Source: Orenia metallireducens
GTDB taxonomy: Bacteria > Bacillota > Halanaerobiia > Halobacteroidales > Halobacteroidaceae
Direction of reading: 5' to 3'
Length of the DNA stretch: 38,931 nt
NCBI RefSeq assembly: GCF_003001995.1
Contig: NZ_PVNB01000035.1
Span: forward strand, 1 to 38,931
In this document: piece by piece, positions 9,865-16,572 of the stretch
Numbering within the stretch: position 1 is the first letter of the stretch
How the letters are laid out: each line of letters begins with the position of its first letter
Notes under the pieces: model-generated
What the model was told of the DNA's origin: nothing
Databases searched by the model: none
Seen by the model: only the letters and a program-made list of their open reading frames with translations
Program-made: the position numbers and the translations under genes

Positions 9865-10012
9865 AAAACCATATACATACCCACTTTATAGAACAAGATA
9901 ACGGTTGTCAACCGTATAGACTACTACTACTTCACCTATATAGCTCCGAGGCGAGTTCAGTTTACACCTACTACTCCTCTTCTATGCCATAAAGCAATAT
10001 TTAACTACAATT

Positions 10013-10041
10013 ATTATAGATTAATCAATAATTTTTGTCAA
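10013..10041 (-). promoter_or_regulatory. Consensus promoter for the leuS leader and tRNA-Ala
   Basis: Minus strand: -35 TTGACA (10036-10041), 17-base spacer, -10 TATAAT (10013-10018). Both boxes are perfect sigma-A consensus. Transcription should start near 10006 and read through stem I, the tRNA and the T-box switch. Confidence 0.9.
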
Positions 10042-10059
10042 GGGAAAATATTGTTAGAA

Positions 10060-10133
10060 CTGAGTCTAAAATCAAGTATGAGTCTAAGCTTAAGTCTAAG
10101 TAGACATTAAACTTAGACTTAGATTTAAACTTA
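10060..10133. repeat. Dispersed hairpin repeat, TAAGTCTAAG-type arms (copy R3)
   Basis: The left side has repeated GAGTCTAA/TAAGTCTAAG units (about 10061-10100) and the right arm AACTTAGACTTAGATTTAAA follows (about 10109-10128). It lies between the rsfS stop and the leuS promoter and may terminate the nadD-type operon. Its right arm abuts the rsfS stop codon. Confidence 0.6.
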
Positions 10134-10484
10134 ATTCTGCCAATTAACCTCAGTAGCATCTCCCCATAACTTCTCTAATTGATAATGTTCTCTTTCATTT
10201 TTATGGAAGACATGAACAATCACATCGGCATAATCTAAAACAGCCCATCTTCCTTCATCGATACCTTCTTTATTTTTAACATAGATGCCTTCCTCTTCAA
10301 GGACATCTTCAACGGAATTGATAATAGCTCTAACTTGGGTATCGGCTGCTCCACTACAGATAATAAAGTAATCTGCTAAGATAGAGACTCCTCTCATATC
10401 TAAAACCTTAATATCTTCTGCCTTCTTATCATCTGCAGCTTCAGCAACCTTTTTTGCTAACTCTTCTGTGTTGATTTCCTTCAC
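10131..10484 (-). CDS. rsfS: Ribosome silencing factor RsfS (Iojap/YbeB family)
   Basis: 117 aa from GTG 10484, a normal family length. Binds uL14 on the large ribosomal subunit and blocks subunit joining in poor growth conditions. The family pattern is clear: DIKVLDMRGVSILADYFIIC, then the DTQVRAIINSVED helix, then GRWAVLDYADVIVHVFH. GTG 10484 is chosen because AGGAGGT (10491-10497) sits six bases upstream and the protein then begins at the usual place; a longer frame reaching back to 10553 would run through this site. Gene order after yqeK matches the Bacillus nadD-yqeK-rsfS cluster. Confidence 0.95.
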   Translation of the reverse strand: MKEINTEELAKKVAEAADDKKAEDIKVLDMRGVSILADYFIICSGAADTQVRAIINSVEDVLEEEGIYVKNKEGIDEGRWAVLDYADVIVHVFHKNEREHYQLEKLWGDATEVNWQN

Positions 10485-10542
10485 TATATGACCTCCTAAT
10501 AAATCTATATAATATCCTTTTATTAAAGTATTTATTCTATAT

Positions 10543-11754
10543 TTAACTAACAATTCCTTGTTTTGCTCTAATATGGTCTATATCCTGACCGATAATTATC
10601 TTAATCTCTGATTCTTCTCCTACAACTAATTGACTCTTGAGATAATTAGATAAATCCTCTAGATTAGCTAATTGATTTTGAGGAGCAACAATTGTAGTCT
10701 GAGAATAATCAAAACGATCAGCATTTCCTATTCTCTTAATAGAATAACCCTGCTGCTCTAGTAAATCAGCAAAATCATTGGCTACACCTTGCTGACCATT
10801 ACCATTTAGAATAACCAATTGTAACTCTTTATGATTCAAATAAGATTTATCTCTGATTAAAGTATTGACTAATACTCTAGTCTCCTCTTTATGGGGTAGC
10901 CAATAGCTAACTCCATCAATATATTTAGGCTCTCCTGGCAACATTGCCATCTCAATCTCTTCTAAACTGAAATTAGGGATAAAAGATGCTAACTTTAACA
11001 TCTTACTCAAACCCAAGTTGGTCTTAACATTCTGGCTAAAATCTTTAACCAACTCTGGAACTTTAAATAGAGTCTTAACATCTAAAATTTTATCTAATGC
11101 TGCCTTTAAGAACTTCTGTTGCCTTTGAATTCTACCTAAATCACCTAAAGCATCATGTCTAAAGCGTACATAAGATAGGGCATCTTCACCAGATAACTTA
11201 GTCTTCCCAGCTTTCAAATCAATATAGAGATTATCAGCCTGATCTACATAATGAAGATCCTTCTCTATCTCTAATTCAATACCTCCTAAAGTATTGACCA
11301 TATCGATAAAGCCCTGATAATCCACCTCTAAATAATGGTCAATCTCAATCTGTAATAAATTTTCTATACTCCTTTGAGTCAACTCTACCCCATCATAAGA
11401 GTAAGCAGCATTGATCTTATTATAACTATTACGATCAGCCAACTTTACCCTTGTATCTCTAGGAATAGAGATAATTCCTACCTTCTGCTCTGTTAAATCG
11501 ATACTAGCAACCATGATAGTATCTGCCCGAGTATGACCTTTATATTTTGAGTCAGAACCTAAAAGGAGAATATTAAGCTTATCATCTAATTGACTCTCCT
11601 TTGCTATAGGAATTGAATTATTCTCATTAGACTCTTCTATATTAGTAGATTTACTTAACATAAAACTAAAAGTTAATAGACCTGCCCCTACAACTACCAA
11701 ACAGATGACTACAGCCAACAGAACAAATTTTGTCACCTTATTTTTTAGGGACAT
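10543..11754 (-). CDS. LytR-CpsA-Psr (LCP) family cell-wall glycopolymer ligase
   Basis: 403-aa membrane-anchored protein. An N-terminal transmembrane helix (about 10-33) is followed by an LCP domain (about 60-215) with LLLGSDSKYKGHTRADTIMV and IISIPRDTRV, the Arg/Asp pattern of phosphotransferases that move polyprenyl-linked glycopolymers to peptidoglycan. A C-terminal LytR_C domain (about 315-395; LVILNGNGQQGVANDFADLL) follows. Its start has AGGAAGTGGGA upstream. It sits between yqeK and rsfS, a frequent arrangement in clostridia. Confidence 0.9.
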   Translation of the reverse strand: MSLKNKVTKFVLLAVVICLVVVGAGLLTFSFMLSKSTNIEESNENNSIPIAKESQLDDKLNILLLGSDSKYKGHTRADTIMVASIDLTEQKVGIISIPRDTRVKLADRNSYNKINAAYSYDGVELTQRSIENLLQIEIDHYLEVDYQGFIDMVNTLGGIELEIEKDLHYVDQADNLYIDLKAGKTKLSGEDALSYVRFRHDALGDLGRIQRQQKFLKAALDKILDVKTLFKVPELVKDFSQNVKTNLGLSKMLKLASFIPNFSLEEIEMAMLPGEPKYIDGVSYWLPHKEETRVLVNTLIRDKSYLNHKELQLVILNGNGQQGVANDFADLLEQQGYSIKRIGNADRFDYSQTTIVAPQNQLANLEDLSNYLKSQLVVGEESEIKIIIGQDIDHIRAKQGIVS

Positions 11755-11782
11755 AATCCCACTTCCTCTCTAATTTTGAGGG

Positions 11783-11877
11783 CAGTAATCAGTGATGCAT
11801 AACGAGCAATGAGGAGAAGTTCAATAGAATAATCAATTTTAGATTACTTAGCACTCACTAGCTATCAATTACTAATC
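11783..11877. repeat. Dispersed hairpin repeat, degenerate GAGTRAC-type arms (copy R4)
   Basis: The left side CAGTAATCAGTGATGCATAA and the right side, whose complement reads AGTAATTGATAGCTAGTGAG, form an imperfect inverted repeat. Its right arm runs into the last codons and stop of yqeK. It is more decayed than the other copies. Confidence 0.45.
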
Positions 11878-12428
11878 AATGAATTCCTCAACTCAACACT
11901 CTGAGGATGAATAACTCTACCCTCTTCTAAATTATATTTAAGTGTATTCTCACAAGCCAATCTTACAGCTTCATCTAATGACTTATCTTTTATAGACTCT
12001 CTTAACTGATTAATTGCTTCACAGTCCCTATTGGGCTCAATATAATCTGCTAAGAATATAATCTTATCTAAAGTAGTCATATCTTTATGGCCTAAAGTAT
12101 GCAAAGAGATTGCATTTAAAATATCTACATCATCAATCCCAAACTCCCTTTTGGCAATCTCAGCACCTATAGGAGCATGCAATAAAGTAGGAACTCTTTT
12201 ATAAATATCATCTATCACTATACCAAACTCCTCTGCTCTTTGCAATAGGAGATTATTGGATATTCTCTTAGCACAATCATGTAATAACCCTGCCCACCTT
12301 GCTTTCTCAACATCAACATCATACTTTTTAGCAAGGTCAATAGCAGTGTCCCGTACTCCTAGGGTATGCTTTAATCGCTTCTCACCAATCATTGTTGATA
12401 GCTTTTCTATTGCTTGATTTTCAGTCAA
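11865..12428 (-). CDS. yqeK: YqeK-type HD-domain Ap4A hydrolase
   Basis: 187-aa HD-superfamily metal-dependent phosphohydrolase. Members cut diadenosine tetraphosphate symmetrically to ADP. Motifs: H near residue 20 (KHTLGVRDTA), the HD pair in GLLHDCAK, HAPIGA, LHTLG, and the D of LADYIEPNRD. The start is TTG 12428, behind AGGAGGGAAG. It normally sits directly after nadD; here a DEAD-box helicase gene and a palindromic terminator lie between the two. Confidence 0.93.
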   Translation of the reverse strand: MTENQAIEKLSTMIGEKRLKHTLGVRDTAIDLAKKYDVDVEKARWAGLLHDCAKRISNNLLLQRAEEFGIVIDDIYKRVPTLLHAPIGAEIAKREFGIDDVDILNAISLHTLGHKDMTTLDKIIFLADYIEPNRDCEAINQLRESIKDKSLDEAVRLACENTLKYNLEEGRVIHPQSVELRNSLISN

Positions 12429-12529
12429 TTGTTCTTCCCTCCTTACAAAGATAACACTTTTTAATTTTGCCTTCTTGGATATTTAAAATCTAATACTCAT
12501 ATTTATATCCTTAACCATAAATTTTTAAA

Positions 12530-12745
12530 TCAGGTTTCGCCTAATGGCGACCTACCTTTTTTCCATAGATAAAAAAGTAGGCAAAAAATCATTACAAGCA
12601 GGAAAAACGCTAATACTACTTATTAATTTTTTCTGCTATCATCTAAATTTTATAATTTATAATAAATTTCTATTTGATACCATATACCGCTTACTTTTCC
12701 AAAAAAACCAAAACAAACTCAATAATTATTCAATAACCTAAATTT
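12530..12745. other. Non-coding stretch with repeat remnant upstream of yqeK
   Basis: CGCCTAATGGCGACCTACC followed by a T-run, then an A-run and GTAGG, forms an inverted repeat (about 12551-12583). I remember similar ATGGCGACCTAC-type sequences as repeats in several bacterial genomes. The open frame through it (12544-12741) has no ribosome binding site and reads as low-complexity Ile/Leu/Asn/Phe, so I do not call a gene. The yqeK promoter probably lies here. Confidence 0.4.
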
Positions 12746-12760
12746 ATATAATTGATATTA

Positions 12761-12794
12761 TAATAAGAAGTTGCCAATTGGCAACTTCTTATTA
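12761..12794. terminator. Perfect 34-bp palindrome, probable bidirectional terminator
   Basis: All 34 bases pair (arms 12761-12777 and 12778-12794, centre CCAATTGG). It lies about 60 bases after the helicase stop on the minus strand and ahead of yqeK. There is no long T-run, so termination strength is uncertain. Confidence 0.6.
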
Positions 12795-12824
12795 GGTATT
12801 TATATAATATTTTAAAATCTCTAC

Positions 12825-12847
12825 TCGTCACTAGTTACTCATTACTG
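12825..12847. repeat. Half copy of the GAGTGACGAG-type repeat (R5)
   Basis: ACTCGTCACTAGTTACTC followed by ATTACTGAA is the right arm seen in R1 and R9, without its partner. It abuts the 3' end of the helicase gene. Confidence 0.5.
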
Positions 12848-12851
12848 AACT

Positions 12852-14435
12852 TTATCTTGGATTAGCTGGTTCTATATCTATCGTCTTACCTTTGATAGTA
12901 TTGTTCTTCATAACATTGATAACTTCACCAGCATATTCTCTTGGCACCTCTACAAAGGTAAATCCATCAAAGATATCAATCAATCCAACCAAATCTCCAG
13001 AGATACTAGTCTCTCCAGCAATTGCTCCTAGAATGTCAGCAGGGCTAATCTTCTGCTTCTTACCGATATTGATAAATAACCTAACCATTCCAGGCTCAGC
13101 ACCAGTATCACCAAAGTCTTCAACTTCTGCTTCTTCTTTATTATTATCATTTTCAATTAATAACTTTAATAAAGCTGCTGCTACATCAATTGAAGTATAC
13201 TCTTCCTCAATTAAATTTTCAATCATCTTAATCTCTTTAGATAGCTTTTCGCCCTCTAAAATACCAAAAACATCCTCTAAAAGTAACTTCATCTTAATCT
13301 CTTCTACATCACTAGCTGATGGTACATGCATTCTCTCGATTCTAGTCTTTGTATACTTTTCAATTCTCTTTAACTTATAAATCTCTTTACCTGACACGAA
13401 AGTAAAGGCACGACCTGTTCTACCAGCACGACCTGTTCTACCGATTCTATGAACATAGTACTCCTCATCTTGAGGAAGATCATAATTGAATACCAACTCT
13501 ATATCATCGATATCAATACCTCTTGCTGCTACGTCAGTGGCTACTAAGATTTCTACAGTACCACCTTTAAATTTGCTCATAACTCTATCTCTCTGTGGTT
13601 GATTAAGTCCACCATGTAATCCGTCTACAAAGTAACCACGAGCTTGTAACTGGATTACAAGTTCATCAACTTGTCTTCTAGTATTACAAAAGATTATAGA
13701 GAGTTTAGGACTATAAATATCAATTAAACGTGTTGTAATTTCTAACTTATTTCTCTTCTTAACTTCAAAGTATCCTTGTTCTATATTTGGCACAGTTAAT
13801 TTCTTATGTACCACCTTAACTAGTTGAGGATTCTTTTGATACTTCTTTCTTAAATCTAAGATAGGTTTAGGCATAGTAGCAGAGAAGAAGATTGTCTGTC
13901 TCTCCCCTTCGATACCTTCTAGAATTGTCTCGATGTCATCTCTAAATCCCATATTTAACATTTCATCGGCTTCATCTAAGATAATCATCTTTAAATTATC
14001 TAATTTTAAAGTACGGCGTCTCATATGATCCATCACTCGTCCAGGTGTTCCAATTACAATCTGCACACCTTTTTTCAGAGCTTTAATCTGACGATTAATA
14101 GACTGTCCACCATATATCGGTACAATCTTGACCTGCCTTTTATACTTTGCAAGCCTCTTTAACTCTTCAGCTACTTGAATAGCTAATTCTCTTGTAGGAC
14201 ATAAAATAAGTGATTGGACACTCTTATCATTCTCATCAACATTCTCTAAAGCAGGAATTCCAAAAGCAGCAGTCTTACCTGTACCAGTTTGAGCTTGCCC
14301 AATTACATCTCTTCCAGATAATATATGAGGAATAGACTGTGTCTGAATTGGAGTAGCCTCTTCAAACCCCATATCCTCAACTGCTTTTCTTATCTCCTCA
14401 GATAAGTTTAATTCATCAAATCTCTTTGTTTCCAT
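12852..14435 (-). CDS. DEAD-box RNA helicase with DbpA-type RNA-binding domain
   Basis: 527-aa ATP-dependent RNA helicase (CshA/DeaD group). Seen in order: the Q motif with PIQTQSIP near 30, AQTGTGKT, PTRELA, GTPGRVMDHM, LDEADEMLNMG, SAT, then the second RecA domain with ATDVAARGIDIDDI and HRIGRTGRAG. After a charged linker, a DbpA/CsdA-type RRM-like domain occupies about 450-525 (MVRLFINIGKKQKISPADIL). Likely roles are ribosome assembly and mRNA decay, often cold-induced. AAGGAAGTG precedes ATG 14435. It separates nadD from yqeK, which are usually adjacent, so it has probably been inserted or the cluster rearranged. Confidence 0.94.
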   Translation of the reverse strand: METKRFDELNLSEEIRKAVEDMGFEEATPIQTQSIPHILSGRDVIGQAQTGTGKTAAFGIPALENVDENDKSVQSLILCPTRELAIQVAEELKRLAKYKRQVKIVPIYGGQSINRQIKALKKGVQIVIGTPGRVMDHMRRRTLKLDNLKMIILDEADEMLNMGFRDDIETILEGIEGERQTIFFSATMPKPILDLRKKYQKNPQLVKVVHKKLTVPNIEQGYFEVKKRNKLEITTRLIDIYSPKLSIIFCNTRRQVDELVIQLQARGYFVDGLHGGLNQPQRDRVMSKFKGGTVEILVATDVAARGIDIDDIELVFNYDLPQDEEYYVHRIGRTGRAGRTGRAFTFVSGKEIYKLKRIEKYTKTRIERMHVPSASDVEEIKMKLLLEDVFGILEGEKLSKEIKMIENLIEEEYTSIDVAAALLKLLIENDNNKEEAEVEDFGDTGAEPGMVRLFINIGKKQKISPADILGAIAGETSISGDLVGLIDIFDGFTFVEVPREYAGEVINVMKNNTIKGKTIDIEPANPR

Positions 14436-14824
14436 ATAATTATTACACTTCCTTTTCTGTTAGTCAGCTTCCTTATGATATATATATAATATGTGCATCT
14501 GATAATAAATAGTTGCATAAATAATAATTTTTCAGTAACTATCTTAATCATCATTAAGCCCAATTATCTCAGCTAAATTCATTAAGGAAAACTAAATAGC
14601 CAACTACACTATACACTTATACTGCTAACACACTGAATTTATGTATTAGCATTCAATCTCATAGAGTTCTTATAAGAATACCCCTCTATATGTAGCTTTA
14701 TTATAAAGACATATAAAATCTCAAACCTATCTTTATTATGAAATTACCTGAAATAAATAGTGTTCATGAAGTCTACTAAGCTATATATCAACTTAAAAAC
14801 CAACTGTTATTATTTTTAGCGTTC
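14436..14824 (-). promoter_or_regulatory. Long 5' leader of the helicase gene
   Basis: If the promoter at 14831-14858 is used, the helicase mRNA has an untranslated leader of about 390 bases. No open frame with a good ribosome binding site and no known riboswitch core was found in it. Long leaders are known for deaD/csdA-like genes, where they serve cold or autoregulation; that is only an analogy here. Confidence 0.4.
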
Positions 14825-14830
14825 TCCTTT

Positions 14831-14858
14831 ATCATAACATAAATATAATTTTTTTCAA
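14831..14858 (-). promoter_or_regulatory. Probable promoter of the DEAD-box helicase gene
   Basis: Minus strand: TTGAAA (14853-14858), 16-base spacer, TATGAT (14831-14836). Confidence 0.55.
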
Positions 14859-14978
14859 TTAATTTATAGATTCACCAGTAAAATTAATAGCTATTCCACA
14901 ATTTTTGCGATTATAAGTGGCATCAAACCCAAATTATGACTAAGCAAGTTTGGATAGTACTAAAAAATTTAAATATTT

Positions 14979-15060
14979 TACTCATTGCTCGTCACTCTTA
15001 CCACGAATCCTGTAGACTGTTCGTGAAGGAAAAATCCCCAATCGAATTTTTCCTATCCAC
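14979..15060. repeat. Dispersed repeat with composite hairpin module (copy R6)
   Basis: ACTCATTGCTCGTCACTC is followed by a module of two hairpins. Its complement, TGGATAGGAAAAATTC ... GGGGATTTTTCC ... CACGAA, closely matches 26045-26084 in R10. It ends at the nadD stop codon. The rest of the 14860-14978 gap holds nothing I can name. Confidence 0.55.
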
Positions 15061-15665
15061 TATTTATATAAATTATGCTTTTTAATATACATCTCTACTG
15101 TCTCTGGCAATTGATATTTAATTGGTCTCCCTTGAATTATTCTCTCTCTAATATCTGTTGAAGAGATTGCTAAACCAGGAATCTCTAATGGATGTATACT
15201 GTTAAGATGAGAATCATAAATACCCTGCCCCAACTCTGACAAACAATAGCCAGGTCTTGTGGCAGCAATAAACTCAGCCTCTTGCAACAACTCTTCAGGA
15301 TCCTTCCAAGTAAATATCTCTAAAATTGCATCAGAACCAGTAATAAAGTAAATTTTAGCTTCTGGATATAGACTTTTAAACTCCCTAACTGTATCTATTG
15401 TATAAGACAAGCCGACCCTATCAATCTCCATTCTAGAGACTCTAAACTTAGGATTACTCATAATCGCTAACATACACATCAAATACCTATCTTCAGCATC
15501 GGTAATTCTCTTCTCTACCTTATGTGGTGGATTACCTGATGGCACAAAGATCACCTCATCTAGATTATATTGATAGGCTGCACACTCTGCTGTCAATAAA
15601 TGTCCATTATGAATTGGGTCGAAGGTACCACCCATAATTCCAATTATCTTCTCCTTCTTCTCCAT
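15060..15665 (-). CDS. nadD: Nicotinate-nucleotide adenylyltransferase
   Basis: 201 aa. Joins nicotinate mononucleotide and ATP to give deamido-NAD, a step of NAD synthesis. The nucleotidyltransferase marks are present: GGTFDPIHNGHL near residue 12 (the T/HxGH ATP-binding motif), PSGNPPHK, and the C-terminal ISSTDIRERI (the ISSTxIR motif). GGGAGTG precedes ATG 15665. It is the first gene of the conserved nadD-yqeK-rsfS neighbourhood, here split by the helicase. Confidence 0.96.
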   Translation of the reverse strand: MEKKEKIIGIMGGTFDPIHNGHLLTAECAAYQYNLDEVIFVPSGNPPHKVEKRITDAEDRYLMCMLAIMSNPKFRVSRMEIDRVGLSYTIDTVREFKSLYPEAKIYFITGSDAILEIFTWKDPEELLQEAEFIAATRPGYCLSELGQGIYDSHLNSIHPLEIPGLAISSTDIRERIIQGRPIKYQLPETVEMYIKKHNLYK

Positions 15666-15823
15666 TACTTCACTCCCAATCTATATCTAAGAATTAACAA
15701 AGATCCGTTAAATAAACTTAAAGCAGCATAATACAACTATTATCTTATACTAAGATTCAAATATCCTCAAGGGGATAACTTAAATATTTAGCTCTAAAAT
15801 CTGAATATAGTGTTATAGATAGA

Positions 15824-15934
15824 TAATACGACACTTTTTAATAGCCACTAGCTACTGGCTACTAGCCTCTAGCTTTATAAGTTCTTAGCTAATAGCCAAA
15901 GGCTAGAAACTAGTAGCTAAAGTGTCGCAATATA
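15824..15934. repeat. Dispersed hairpin repeat, TAGCTACTAG-type arms (copy R7)
   Basis: The ends are conserved: left AATACGACACTTTTTAA, right (complement) ATATTGCGACACTTTAG. The arms between are made of TAGCTACTRGCTACTAG-like units on the left and their complement on the right, giving a long imperfect hairpin. The right end is followed by ACCCATTAA, as in R9 and R10. The 15666-15823 stretch before it shows no gene. Confidence 0.75.
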
Positions 15935-16026
15935 CCCATTAACTATCACTTCAAAATCAAACTCACCTTCTCTTTAAATATTTTCACTTGATTTTGGATA
16001 AAATTTTAATTAAGGGAGGAAGTAAA

Positions 16027-16554
16027 ATGCTTAAAATCAAAAAAAGACCTTTATCACTCATAGAACAGGAAGAGAAGCTTTTAGAGTTTGAAAGTCTATA
16101 TTATCAGTTGCCAAAGCCAGAATATATTCCCGATAGATTATACCACTTTATTAATGAGGATAATCCAGTAGCAATCACAGAGGCTATAGAGACAATCAAA
16201 CAAGAGGGGTTAAAGAATGCTAAAAACCCCAGAGATATCACTAATTTTATCGATGATAAAGTTCAAAGACCTCTAGGAATCTACTTCTGGGGTGAACCAG
16301 TTAACCAAGATATCCATATAGAAATAAATATCAATAAACTAAACTTAAATAAATTATATGCTTTTCCACACCTTATTGCTGATAGCATCTTGCAATTAAA
16401 TGAAGATTACTCTGTACCAGAAGAATTTTGGGATAAGGTCAGAGAGATTGCAGTTGCTATCCCCTTTGAAGACTATCAAGGACAATTCCAAGCTGAATAT
16501 ATCTATACTGCTAATATACCCAAAAAACTGATAGAGATAAGAAAGAGCAACTGA
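16027..16554 (+). CDS. Unknown 175-aa protein
   Basis: I do not recognise the family. ATG 16027 is chosen because GGGAGGA sits just upstream at about 16014-16020; the frame is open to 15988 but lacks a site there. Soluble, mixed charge, no signal peptide. The pattern LYHFINEDNP ... IKQEGLKNAKNP ... PLGIYFWGEPV is reminiscent of the YHFT...GL segments in ADP-ribosyltransferase-fold proteins such as DarT, but I see no complete catalytic set and hold this only as a hint. Its stop codon lies within a terminator hairpin shared with the convergent lipoprotein gene. Confidence 0.7.
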   Translation: MLKIKKRPLSLIEQEEKLLEFESLYYQLPKPEYIPDRLYHFINEDNPVAITEAIETIKQEGLKNAKNPRDITNFIDDKVQRPLGIYFWGEPVNQDIHIEININKLNLNKLYAFPHLIADSILQLNEDYSVPEEFWDKVREIAVAIPFEDYQGQFQAEYIYTANIPKKLIEIRKSN

Positions 16555-16572
16555 TTTAAATCAGTTGCTCTT
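16543..16572. terminator. Bidirectional terminator overlapping two stop codons
   Basis: Perfect 30-bp palindrome (arms 16543-16557 and 16558-16572). It contains the stop of the plus-strand 175-aa gene (16552-16554) and two bases of the minus-strand lipoprotein stop (16571-16573). Short T-runs flank it. Confidence 0.8.

Larger units (their letters stand above)
9703..10006 (-). promoter_or_regulatory. T-box riboswitch leader of leuS, interrupted by a tRNA-Ala gene
   Basis: Transcription antitermination leader that senses uncharged tRNA-Leu. Seen on the minus strand: the antiterminator T-box AGGGTGGTACCGCG at about 9757-9770 pairing with CCCT at 9741-9744, a competing terminator at 9703-9751, and the conserved ACCGTTATC element near 9898-9906 after stem I. 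In stem I an AGTAGTA segment (5' side of the specifier loop) and TGAACTCGCC (3' side) are visible, which reads as specifier CTC, a leucine codon followed by G. Only about ten bases separate the two sides, so the usual upper part of stem I seems missing. Stem III arms 9875-9881 and 9775-9781 (GGTATGT/ATATACC) enclose the tRNA at 9789-9864. Confidence 0.88.

Noticed and set aside
9655-9891. Open frame of 78 codons on the plus strand containing RARTGDLYTASVALSQLSY
   Set aside because: It is antisense to the tRNA-Ala and T-box leader; this peptide is the well-known false translation of a tRNA complement, and it has no ribosome binding site.
12544-12741. Open frame of 65 codons starting MATYLFSIDKK
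   Set aside because: No ribosome binding site, low-complexity translation, and the start lies in an inverted repeat; treated as non-coding repeat remnant.
12892-13380. Plus-strand open frame of 162 codons
   Set aside because: Fully antisense to the DEAD-box helicase gene, Ser/Ile-rich shadow translation.
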